Positions 54,955 to 64,000 of a DNA stretch of 64,000 nt are shown in pieces. How positions within the stretch are numbered: position 1 is the first letter of the stretch; each line of letters opens with the position of its first letter. The position numbers were made by a program, and so were the translations under genes. Under the pieces are notes generated by a model. The model was not told where the DNA came from. It saw only the letters and a list, made by a program, of their open reading frames with translations, and made no database searches. Source of the DNA: Hexactinellida sp. DTS-2022 (Eukaryota; Porifera; Hexactinellida); NCBI GenBank assembly GCA_028753945.1, contig JAPNXP010000003.1, positions 3,472,001-3,536,000 on the forward strand, written 5' to 3'.

Positions 54955-57900
54955 TTAGTTACCCGTTAACGTGTAACTATTATTAGAAGGTGAATTAGAG
55001 TTTTGTAGAGTAAAACCTGTAACATTAAAGGTAGAATTGTTGACAGATTCACTAAATCTGAAAGAAATTTGGCCTTCATCTAGATCCAAGTCAAAAGATT
55101 GAAGTAAAGGTGGAGTTGTATCAGCTACATAAGAATTCGCTCGTTGTCCATTTCCATCCTGAATCGGTACAATCGAATTTCCATTCATGTCATGAATAAA
55201 AAGAGACGAAATCAAAATGTAAGTGTCATTAACATTTGTAGCCAATGATGGCGAAGATTTTATACAATTGATATCACTCAAAGTAAGATTAATCATAACA
55301 ACGTCGTTATCGATCAAGTACACACCTGCGCCTGTTAAAGTAACTATAGAATCTGATAATGAGAGAAAATTAGAATGTTGAAGTGTCAAGTATCGGGGGT
55401 TAAGAGTAGAAACATTTACGGTCTCAGTGAAGGTAAATATAATAAAAGCCTCGTTCATGCTGATGGAAAAAGCAATTAATTCTGGGGATAAAGAATCTGG
55501 AACATATTCGGCTACTCTGACTGTTTCATTAAAAGGAATCGATTCCAAGGGGTTACCACTCATATCAAATATTGCAGGTTGAGACAAGATTTCGAGAAAA
55601 GTGGTTGATGAAGCTGTACCAAGATACTTCAGGCGTTTAATTTGATTTAAATTTGAGATAGAAAGTATTATACTAATTTCGATCCCATTCATACTATTAG
55701 TGCTATCGCCACCTAATATAATAGACTGTGTCACGTTTGAAATAGGACGGGTGCCATGAAGCTTAAATGCATCAAAACGAATTGTTCTCGCATTCATTGC
55801 TTCATTGAAAATAAGTTGAAGTAACCCAAGGTTTAAATCCAAATTGAAAGAAGTCAGAAGAGGATTCACCATATCCAGAATACAAGAACGAACTTGGATA
55901 CCTGTAACTGGAACAACCATGTTCCCAAAATTGTCAGAAATTGATTCCGGTTTTAAAGATATAAAAGTGGTGTTGATACAATCATAAAAGGTAGCTAAAT
56001 CGGGTAAGATTTTGATGATATCCAAGTCTTTAGCCGTAAGCTTAATAATTAATATAGGGTCATCAGAGCTTATTACTTCACCAAATTGGAGCGTCAAATT
56101 AACAGCATCGGTGTTGTTGCTCGAAAGGAGTGTTGTGTGCTGAATTGAAAAGCTACTAGAATTTATAGTTTCAGAAAATAACATAGTCAGAAGACCAAAA
56201 TTGAGGTCTAAGTCAAAAGCTATCAAATATGGTTGTATAGTATCCAGAGATAATGAGTCAACTTGTAATGCGTTGAACGAAGAAATTTCTTGCAATGGGT
56301 TAATATTCCTATCTAGGACTGCGCCCATTTTAACACTAAGAAATGCATTGGATGATTTAGTGTAGAGGTTCGTCATGCGTTTGAGATCATTTAAGTCTGC
56401 ATCTGAAAAAGTTATAATGATGTAGGGGGAATGGATACTAGAAACAGTAGAAAAAGGGAAAATTGTATGCGTTTGATCAACAGTCATCGAAGTATTTTGT
56501 AGAGTAAATAATGTAACATTAACTGTAGTAAAATCGACAGTTTCAGAAAAAGAAAGAAATAATTTTCCAAGTGAAAGATCTACTTGAAATGAAAGTAAAG
56601 TGGGACTAGTCATATCAGGAGTAAATGTAGAAACTTGCTTACTACTCAAACCATTTAATAGAGGTACTAATGGACGAGAGTTATGATCAAAAATTGTAAA
56701 AGGTTGTACAGTTATCCAAGTTGTTTGTTTATTCCTTGCAATATTCAATGCTTTAATATAATTCAGATCTGGTTCACTGATGGAAATAATAAGTGAATTG
56801 TCAATAGTTAAGTTCAGTATTATACCTGAAGTAAGTGCATATTTCTGTTCGGGTAGAGGTGAGTTAGAAGCAGACTGGATAGTGAGGCCAGTTGCATTAA
56901 AAGAATCTGTATCAACTGTTTCATTAAATTTAAGAGATATAAACCCAGTATTCATATCTAAATCGAACGAAAGTATAAACGGATCATTTGTATCATAAAT
57001 AAACGCATCAGCTCGCCGAAAATGAACAGATTGGATAGGATTCTGATTCATGTCTTGTATAAATGAAGCTAGTAGACTAATATAGGAAGAATTTGCACTT
57101 GTGGCTAATGGCTCTATGTTTTTAATAGTATTTAAGTCTACATCAGTTAAATGAACTTCAATGAAGGTGTTGTTATCAGTGGTATCAAGTGCTCCACCAG
57201 AGAGAGTATAATTAATCGACTTGTAAGGTGAAACACTCAAAGTAATTAACTGCACATTAGCAGAAATTGAAGCCACGATTTCATTGAAATTAAGACGTAA
57301 TCTTCCAAGGTTCATATCTAAAACAAATGAGAGTAAAAGTGGAGGTACAGTGTCTTCATAAAACTGCAGTGCAGTTTTCAATATGAATTCAATGGGGTTA
57401 CCAGCAGTGTCAGTCACAGCACCTGCCATTAATTCGAGGAGTGTAGACGATCTAGAAACTGCAATTGAAAAATCTCTTTTTATTAAGTTTAGATCAAAAG
57501 GAGATAGAGAAATGTCGATTATTGTCGAGTCAAATTGAGGAACATTGCCATTTGTCAGCTGTACAAAACTTCCATCAACACTCTGAGACCGGATATAAAA
57601 TTGGGTAAGCATAACCGCAGCGTATGCTATAGCTTCATCAAAAGTGAGAGACATTATATCAGAAGTTAGGTTGAAATTGAAAGAAATTAGCTGAGGTGGG
57701 GTCTCATCAGCAGTGAATATATTCACTAGTTTAACTGGTTCTTGTAATACATATAGTCCTCGCATGTCACGTACTAGTATTGCAGTGTGAATAAGATAAG
57801 TGCTGAACTTGTCAGTAGCTAAGCTTCTGAGAGATTTGATTGCATTGAGATCATCGAAATGGATAGTGATTGTAATAATAGTACTGTCGTTTAGGGATGT

Positions 57901-60900
57901 AAAGCTACGATTCGTCAATGTATACGCCTGATGTGGGAAGGAATCATTAGATTGCAATTGAATTTGGGTCACATCAAACGAAGTTGAATTAATAGTTTCT
58001 GAAAAAGTAAGTAATATCAGACCTGAGTCTAAATCAAAATCAAAACTCTCTAATTTTGGATGAGTTGAATCCAGTGTAAAGTTCCTTACCAGAAGAGTGG
58101 ATCCGTTCTGGTTATTAACATAATTACCATACATATCCATAATAGTAGAACTTCCCAAATAAATATACGTTGTATTAACGGAAACGGCGAGGCTTGTTAG
58201 ACGTTTGATTTCATTTAAGTCGAAATTATCTAAGGAGAAGTAGATAGAAAGAGCATCTTCATCAGTAATAATACTAGAGGCAGAAAGGATAATGCTTTGA
58301 GTTGAAGAAAGAATATGAGGACTATTATGTAATTCAATATATGTCACATCAAATGAACTGAGCTTTACTATTTCGTTAAAAATTAGTAATATTGTACTAT
58401 TGGCTGTTGAAAGATCGATATCAAAAGATAATAACAAAGGTTTTGTAATATCTGGAATGTAAGTATTAACAAGCATAGCTTCATAGTCATTGATTTCTAT
58501 GGATTCTAATCCCACCGTATCTCTGACGTGACTCGAGTCAAAACTTAAGAAAGTAGTGGATGCACTAGTAACAAGATTTTCTTGAGCTAGCTTTTGAATG
58601 TTATTTAAATCATAGAAAGAAATCGATAAGTTAACAATATACCAATTTCTATTATTAATTGTATCTATTATACCATCAGTCAGTATATATGCAATAGTAG
58701 AAGTAAGAGAACCCTTTGATATCTGAAGGACTAATTGATCAATTCGTATAGTATTTATATCGACAGTTTCAGAGTATGTAAGAATCATATTGGCAGTATT
58801 AAGGTCCAAAGTATAACTTGACAAATGGGGAGCAGTATTATCACTTGTATAAGCATCAGATGTAAGGTTGAGAGGATTTGTATTAGATATCGTAACGAGA
58901 GGATTGTTATTCATATCGATAACTAAAAGTGACATACTTGACAAGTATGTGTTAGTAGAGTTAGACGCCAAATTAGGTCTGGATTGTATCTGCACAATGT
59001 CTGTAAAGTTGAGAATAATATCGATAATACGAGAGTTAAGACGAACCTGTGCTTTTTCGTTTGAGAGTGTATATAAGAGAAGAAAATCAGTTGCACCAGC
59101 GGAGGCAAGTAGAGATAATTGATTTACATTGAATGTTTTACTTCTGACAGGTTCAGAGAAGGTCAAGAAAATACCCTCAGGTGGATTCATACTCAAAGAA
59201 AACGATAACAATTCTGGTCGAGTAGTATCAGGGGTAAAGTTAAATATAGGTATTCCTTCTTCTACTATAACTGGAGGTAGAATAAAGTTTCCAGCATGGT
59301 CCCGTAGAAAGTTCTCGGTATATCTCAGATATGTGTTATTTTTTCTTGTTGCAAGTGTGTCATCTAATTTAAGAGTATTGATGTCGGTTTGAGCTAATTT
59401 GATGAAGGCAATAATTTCCCTGCAGCATGACCATTCGACTTCATCAGGATAACTTAAAACAATACCCAAAGAAGCAAATCCGATAAACATTGAAGGCTGG
59501 AGAATTAATTCGCTAATTATGAAAGTATTTCTTTGTACTTCCTCATTAAAAGTAATAGTTAGTAGATTTGAGTTAATGTCCAAATTGAAAGAGAGTATTC
59601 TAGGCCGTGTTTCATCCTTAACATAATTAGAATTATTTAAGGCTAACGCATTAGTAGTTGAAATTGAAACAAGAGAATTCATTGCAGTGTCTTTAATCGT
59701 TTCGTTTGTAATAACGATGTATGTGTTTGTGGCACTTGTAGCTAGATTATCATTATTCTTGATCAAATTGATATCTTGATAAGATAGTTGAATAACAATA
59801 CATGCATATCTTGTAGAGTCGGGGAGATTACAAAGTTCTAATAAGTATGACTGAGAACTCAGATGAATAGTGTCTGAACTAATTGTAATTTGGGACTGTA
59901 GAGATATACTTGAAACAACAATTGTATTTAAATCAATGGGCTCCGAAAACAATAGCAACATCCTTCCAATATCCATATCTAGTTGGAATGATTGAAGAAT
60001 CGGGTTAGAAGTATCAGGAATAAGCTTAGTCACTCGGAGTATTATATTATTGATTGGATTGTTGCTAAAATCTCTTAAAGCTTCGGTATTAATCCCTATG
60101 TATGTGTTGTAAATAGTTGTAGCAACTGTCAAATCAACCTTCAATGGAAAAAATACATGGATACATACATCTATTTTAACAATACTTGGAATAGTTGGAG
60201 TAACCAGAGGTTGATCACAGAGATTAGTTGGTACATCAAGTGAGTAATTTGTAGATAATAAGGGATCAGAACCAATGAAAATTTTCATCTTATCAAAAGT
60301 AGACACATCTACGGCCTCATCAAAAGTAAGTATCATATTTCCATAATTAATATCGAGATCAAATGACACTAGTTGAGGTGCTTTAGTGTCATTGATAAAT
60401 TCGCCAACTGGAATGGCATAAGTAACTGAAGTGTAAGGATTCAAACTCATATCGAATACAGCGGATTGTCCAAGAAATAGAAAAGTGGTGCTTGCATCCA
60501 GGGCAAGGGTCTTCATTGATTTAATATTATCAAGGTCATTTTGTGATATATATACTGAAACATCAGTAGAATAGTTTGATATAACCCAGCTTGATATTAA
60601 TGTGAAGTTATGTGAATATAATGAGGGTTCACTATGAAGGACAACTTCCTCAATTATAAAAGTAGAAGTATTTACAGTCTCAGAGAAGTGAATAGTGATC
60701 AGTCCAACATTCAAATCAAAGTCAAACGAATTGATTATAGGATGAGTTACGTCAGGAACAAATTCAAAAGTACTTTTGGGTGAACTAGCATTGATGGAAA
60801 TGATTGGATTACCAAATGTGTCAGAAACAAGTGAATTATTGAATGACAGGTAGGTGTTGGTAGTGGCTGTCGCAAGGCCTACAATGGATTTGATTAAATT

Positions 60901-63900
60901 AAGATCCCGAAGAGAAAACTCCAACAGAATGAAGAGATCATCTTGCAATGTTATATTACCACCAGTCAAAGAAAAATGAATAAAAGGTTCATACGACTGT
61001 GTTATGTTAGATCCATTCGATGAAGTGGATATTAAAGGAATTGAGGCACTAAGCAATACAATCTGTGTTAGATCAAAAGATTCAGATGCAACAACTTCTG
61101 AAAAAATAAGTTTAATTTTGCCGATATTTAGGTCAAGAGAGTAATTCAGTAGAAAAGGCGATATTTCGTCTATAATGAAAGTAGAAACTTGCAGAGGATT
61201 TGTTAAATAAATAGGGTTGATAAAATTCAAATTCAAGTCATGGACAGCTGTAGAATTGACTGAAATGAAGGTAGTGTTTATGGAAGTTGCGAGAGAGCGG
61301 ATACGATTTAGTGAATGCTTATCCTGAAGTGAGATTTTGACATTTAGCACTGTGCTGTCATTATTAAATGTAGATCCTTCCGTAAGTGTAAAATATTGAG
61401 ACCTGGAGTTCAAAAATGTTATGTCAAATACTCTCAGCGAAGAGGCATTGACTACTTCATCGAAAGTAAGCAAAATTAGAAGTTCGTTCATGTCTAAAGT
61501 AAATCCAGATAAGTTCGGGTTGGTTTTATCTGATGAGAAATTACGAACCTCTAGGGCTGATATGTTGTTAATAGCAATTAAACTGTTATTATGAAGATCT
61601 TTGACGGTGTCATAACCAATAGACAAATAAGAAGTGGAGTTACTCACTACTAAGTCTCCTTTAAGTTTGAGATTGTCTAAATCTTGATCAGTTAATGAAA
61701 GATAAATTATAGTTCCATTTTCAGATCTAACATGCTCTCCACCAGTTAATTGATAATAAGTACTATCAAAAAGTTGTATATTGGACTGACTAATAAAAAT
61801 TATTCCAGTGGGATGAAAAGTATCAACATTAACGGTATCAGAGAAACTCAACGAAACAATTCCAGTGTTTAAATCAAGATCAAATAGTAATAAAATTGGT
61901 GGAATATCATCTGGGGTATATTGTGAAACAAGAATAGCGTTTCCATCAGTGATTGGAACTACATCAATATACATGGTATCATCAAAAATAGAAGCTCTGA
62001 AGGTAATATACGTTGTATAGGGACTATCAGCCACTATCGGAGTGCTCTTCAACTTAAAGAGGTCAGCATGTGAGATATCTATCCGCATCACATATCCATT
62101 AGAACTGTTGATGCGAGTTGATGAGGTGAGAGTGAAAGTAAATTCTGGAATACTTAATCTAGAATGTTGTATTGTTAAAGATGAAGGATTGAATGAATAA
62201 GCTAATATCACATCGTTAAATGATAAATGAATAGTTCCAACGTTGAGGTCTATAGAGAAAGAAATGAGAGAAGCACGTGTGTTGTCAGGCGAGAATATAC
62301 ATGCCTTCTGCTTGATAGGCAATGAAGGATTAGACTGAGTATCATATATTGCATCAGCCTGAAGTGTAAGATAAGAACCATCCTGTTTTGTAGCAAAAAA
62401 CATATTGGATTTTAGAGAAATTATGGAATCCTTCTGCAGTTGAATAGTAATTTCATGTAGCCCAAATTCCCTTGTTTCAGGACTAATTGTGCATGAATTT
62501 AGAGTCAAAAATGTACTACCATTAACAGAAAAATTTGAAAGTGTGAGTGCACTACAGTTGAGTGAATCTGGATAGATTGGTTCACTAAACGTCAGTGTAA
62601 TAATTTCTCTGTCCATATTTAAAGAATGACAAAGAAGATGAGGTTTGATTGTATCAGCAGTATAGTTTTGACTTTCCATTGTCATTGCATTAAAAAAGGG
62701 AATAGATGTGGCTGAGTTTGGAATATAAGCAGTATCTGTGAAAGAATTGCTATCTAAGGACAAATAAGTTGTATTGAATGATTTCGCAAATGATTTCGCT
62801 TTTAGAATATTTAAATTATCATTAGTCAAAGTTATAGCAACCCTCAAAGAACTTACGGAATGAATAAATTTAGATGTAATAGCATGGAAAAGAGATGTAG
62901 AATTTGATATATCTGCATTTGCTTGCAATCTAATGGCTGTAGAATTTATGGTTGGGATGTCAACAGGTTCGTTAAAAGAAAGGAGCAAGGTTCCAGTATT
63001 CATATCAAAAGCAAAGCTCGCTATATATGGATCTGTAAGGTCATGACCAAAGAATCGAACCACAAATCCACTGGAAGAATTAACAACAGGCAAGATAGGT
63101 AAACCAACCATGTCATTAAGTAATTTGTCTGTAAGTGTTAAGTAACAATTTGAACGTAAAGTACAAAGCATATGCAAAGCTTTGATTGCAATGATATCAA
63201 CATCATTTAAGAAAAGTATGAACATAGTGTCGTAAGTAGCATTAATAGTAGTTCCACCAGTAAGCACATAAGACTGTTGAATTGGTGATTCTGAAAAGTC
63301 TTGTAGTGTTATGGCAGTTGGATTGACAGAAGATACATTCACCGTCTCAGAGAATGAGAGTGTCAAATGACCTTCCATTAAATCAAAGCTTGTGAATTCA
63401 TATAATTCAGGTCGAGAAGTATCTGGAGAATAACTATCAACATGGTGCGATTTATTTTGTTCTCTGATACCTAGGATACTAAGATTAAACTGATCACGTA
63501 TTGCGTCCGAAGAGAAAGTTAGATAGCAATCAATAGAAAGTCGACAGAATTGCTTTCGCTTAATCTCATTCAGATCGAAGGAACTCAAAGATATATCCAC
63601 AATGTGTGAATCAAAGGATTGTATTGTGCTATCAAGTAGCGTGTGGTTTTGTACAGATAATGAGTAGGGATTATTTAGTAAAGTGAACTTTCCTATTGAA
63701 ATTGAACTAACATCTACAGTTTCATTAAAAACAAGAGTGAGTATACCCAAGTTCATTTCTAAATCAAACGATAACAAAATTGGTCTAATTAAATCCTGTG
63801 TGAAGTTCGAAACTTGAAGGGCGTATCTTGAGGTACGAGGAATTAATCTATTATTATTCATGTCATACGCTAAATCATCTGTATAAGTAATATACAAGTT

Positions 63901-64000
63901 ATTTTCATTTGTGGCAAGATTTTCTAGTTCTTTTATTCGATTTTTATCTGATTTTGAAATAAGAATATCGAAATATGTTTCAAAAACATCTTCTGTTACT
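54955..64000 (-). CDS. Giant tandem Ig-like (SbsA-like) repeat protein, N-terminus beyond the window
   Basis: One frame is open from the window edge to a stop at 54955-54957, just over 3010 codons; no start is needed inside the window, because the frame reads through from 64000 (EDVFETYFDILISKSDKNRI...). It contains 24 repeat starts of about 122 residues. Consensus: PDxTxPxLLSFDLDLNxG, xLxLxFSETVNxSSFNxT, xxTLQ, SYTLTGG, LSxxDLNxIKxLxxLATS, then TTYLxxxxxxxxDMxGNPL. The pattern resembles bacterial SbsA-type Ig-like domains (FSEPVD after PDTTxP); similar repeats are recalled in large proteins of sponges and unicellular relatives of animals. It is rich in N-x-S/T sites, with few cysteines, consistent with an extracellular or surface role. 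No membrane segment was seen in the visible part. The last repeat stops midway, just after SYTLTGN, where GGTAACT gives a possible splice donor. Confidence 0.85.
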   Translation of the reverse strand, partial: VTEDVFETYFDILISKSDKNRIKELENLATNENNLYITYTDDLAYDMNNNRLIPRTSRYALQVSNFTQDLIRPILLSFDLEMNLGILTLVFNETVDVSSISIGKFTLLNNPYSLSVQNHTLLDSTIQSFDSHIVDISLSSFDLNEIKRKQFCRLSIDCYLTFSSDAIRDQFNLSILGIREQNKSHHVDSYSPDTSRPELYEFTSFDLMEGHLTLSFSETVNVSSVNPTAITLQDFSESPIQQSYVLTGGTTINATYDTMFILFLNDVDIIAIKALHMLCTLRSNCYLTLTDKLLNDMVGLPILPVVNSSSGFVVRFFGHDLTDPYIASFAFDMNTGTLLLSFNEPVDIPTINSTAIRLQANADISNSTSLFHAITSKFIHSVSSLRVAITLTNDNLNILKAKSFAKSFNTTYLSLDSNSFTDTAYIPNSATSIPFFNAMTMESQNYTADTIKPHLLCHSLNMDREIITLTFSEPIYPDSLNCSALTLSNFSVNGSTFLTLNSCTISPETREFGLHEITIQLQKDSIISLKSNMFFATKQDGSYLTLQADAIYDTQSNPSLPIKQKACIFSPDNTRASLISFSIDLNVGTIHLSFNDVILAYSFNPSSLTIQHSRLSIPEFTFTLTSSTRINSSNGYVMRIDISHADLFKLKSTPIVADSPYTTYITFRASIFDDTMYIDVVPITDGNAILVSQYTPDDIPPILLLFDLDLNTGIVSLSFSDTVNVDTFHPTGIIFISQSNIQLFDSTYYQLTGGEHVRSENGTIIYLSLTDQDLDNLKLKGDLVVSNSTSYLSIGYDTVKDLHNNSLIAINNISALEVRNFSSDKTNPNLSGFTLDMNELLILLTFDEVVNASSLRVFDITFLNSRSQYFTLTEGSTFNNDSTVLNVKISLQDKHSLNRIRSLATSINTTFISVNSTAVHDLNLNFINPIYLTNPLQVSTFIIDEISPFLLNYSLDLNIGKIKLIFSEVVASESFDLTQIVLLSASIPLISTSSNGSNITQSYEPFIHFSLTGGNITLQDDLFILLEFSLRDLNLIKSIVGLATATTNTYLSFNNSLVSDTFGNPIISINASSPKSTFEFVPDVTHPIINSFDFDLNVGLITIHFSETVNTSTFIIEEVVLHSEPSLYSHNFTLISSWVISNYSTDVSVYISQNDLDNIKSMKTLALDASTTFLFLGQSAVFDMSLNPYTSVTYAIPVGEFINDTKAPQLVSFDLDINYGNMILTFDEAVDVSTFDKMKIFIGSDPLLSTNYSLDVPTNLCDQPLVTPTIPSIVKIDVCIHVFFPLKVDLTVATTIYNTYIGINTEALRDFSNNPINNIILRVTKLIPDTSNPILQSFQLDMDIGRMLLLFSEPIDLNTIVVSSISLQSQITISSDTIHLSSQSYLLELCNLPDSTRYACIVIQLSYQDINLIKNNDNLATSATNTYIVITNETIKDTAMNSLVSISTTNALALNNSNYVKDETRPRILSFNLDINSNLLTITFNEEVQRNTFIISELILQPSMFIGFASLGIVLSYPDEVEWSCCREIIAFIKLAQTDINTLKLDDTLATRKNNTYLRYTENFLRDHAGNFILPPVIVEEGIPIFNFTPDTTRPELLSFSLSMNPPEGIFLTFSEPVRSKTFNVNQLSLLASAGATDFLLLYTLSNEKAQVRLNSRIIDIILNFTDIVQIQSRPNLASNSTNTYLSSMSLLVIDMNNNPLVTISNTNPLNLTSDAYTSDNTAPHLSSYTLDLNTANMILTYSETVDINTIRIDQLVLQISKGSLTSTIAYILTDGIIDTINNRNWYIVNLSISFYDLNNIQKLAQENLVTSASTTFLSFDSSHVRDTVGLESIEINDYEAMLVNTYIPDITKPLLLSFDIDLSTANSTILLIFNEIVKLSSFDVTYIELHNSPHILSSTQSIILSASSIITDEDALSIYFSLDNFDLNEIKRLTSLAVSVNTTYIYLGSSTIMDMYGNYVNNQNGSTLLVRNFTLDSTHPKLESFDFDLDSGLILLTFSETINSTSFDVTQIQLQSNDSFPHQAYTLTNRSFTSLNDSTIITITIHFDDLNAIKSLRSLATDKFSTYLIHTAILVRDMRGLYVLQEPVKLVNIFTADETPPQLISFNFNLTSDIMSLTFDEAIAYAAVMLTQFYIRSQSVDGSFVQLTNGNVPQFDSTIIDISLSPFDLNLIKRDFSIAVSRSSTLLELMAGAVTDTAGNPIEFILKTALQFYEDTVPPLLLSFVLDMNLGRLRLNFNEIVASISANVQLITLSVSPYKSINYTLSGGALDTTDNNTFIEVHLTDVDLNTIKNIEPLATSANSSYISLLASFIQDMNQNPIQSVHFRRADAFIYDTNDPFILSFDLDMNTGFISLKFNETVDTDSFNATGLTIQSASNSPLPEQKYALTSGIILNLTIDNSLIISISEPDLNYIKALNIARNKQTTWITVQPFTIFDHNSRPLVPLLNGLSSKQVSTFTPDMTSPTLLSFQVDLSLGKLFLSFSETVDFTTVNVTLFTLQNTSMTVDQTHTIFPFSTVSSIHSPYIIITFSDADLNDLKRMTNLYTKSSNAFLSVKMGAVLDRNINPLQEISSFNALQVDSLSLDTIQPYLIAFDLDLNFGLLTMLFSETINSSSFSIQHTTLLSSNNTDAVNLTLQFGEVISSDDPILIIKLTAKDLDIIKILPDLATFYDCINTTFISLKPESISDNFGNMVVPVTGIQVRSCILDMVNPLLTSFNLDLNLGLLQLIFNEAMNARTIRFDAFKLHGTRPISNVTQSIILGGDSTNSMNGIEISIILSISNLNQIKRLKYLGTASSTTFLEILSQPAIFDMSGNPLESIPFNETVRVAEYVPDSLSPELIAFSISMNEAFIIFTFTETVNVSTLNPRYLTLQHSNFLSLSDSIVTLTGAGVYLIDNDVVMINLTLSDINCIKSSPSLATNVNDTYILISSLFIHDMNGNSIVPIQDGNGQRANSYVADTTPPLLQSFDLDLDEGQISFRFSESVNNSTFNVTGFTLQNSNSPSNNSYTLTGN

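Overview
This is an AT-rich, repeat-crowded stretch of an animal nuclear genome. The host genes point to a metazoan: a gamma-syntrophin-like protein, a START lipid-binding domain exon behind a good 3' splice site, and a giant secreted-type repeat protein. The transposons (THAP/P element, MULE, hAT, Ginger-like, Helitron) and AT-richness would suit an early-branching animal such as a sponge. That is inference; nothing here names the species.

Layout. 1-2021: most of a P-element (THAP9-type) transposon on the minus strand, running off the left edge. 2.2-11 kb: nested non-autonomous DNA elements, a 1.55 kb palindrome, Helitron-like repeats and a MULE remnant with a 31-bp satellite end. 11.5-15 kb: a second large palindrome. 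15-18.4 kb: two decayed MULEs. 20.2-21 kb: a Helitron Rep fragment. 21.5-22.5 kb: the START-domain terminal exon. 23.9-26.5 kb: a nearly whole MULE (FLYWCH, DDE core, RING) with an exact 8-bp target duplication. 26.9-31.4 kb: a Helitron-like element and an integrase fossil. 31.5-33.5 kb: a hAT transposase remnant. 35.9-38.7 kb: a Ginger-like integrase followed by an OTU protease domain. 38.7-50 kb: mostly MITEs, Helitron and MULE fragments. 50-51.6 kb: a broken Ty3/Gypsy fossil. 52.9-64 kb: host genes again, both on the minus strand: syntrophin-like, then at least 9 kb of one open frame encoding 24 copies of an Ig-like/SbsA-like repeat, continuing past the right edge.

Sixteen MITEs with hAT-type CAG...CTG ends, or a close variant, carry direct repeats at both ends (14 exact 8-bp, one 7 of 8, one offset by one base). 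In several cases a second copy of the target in this same window shows the empty site, so the order of insertions can be read directly. Two themes recur. MULEs end in short tandem arrays that form their inverted termini. Transposon proteins carry ubiquitin-system domains: an IAP-type RING on two MULEs and OTU beside the Ginger-like integrase. No tRNA, rRNA or CRISPR array was recognised, and no promoter could be assigned.
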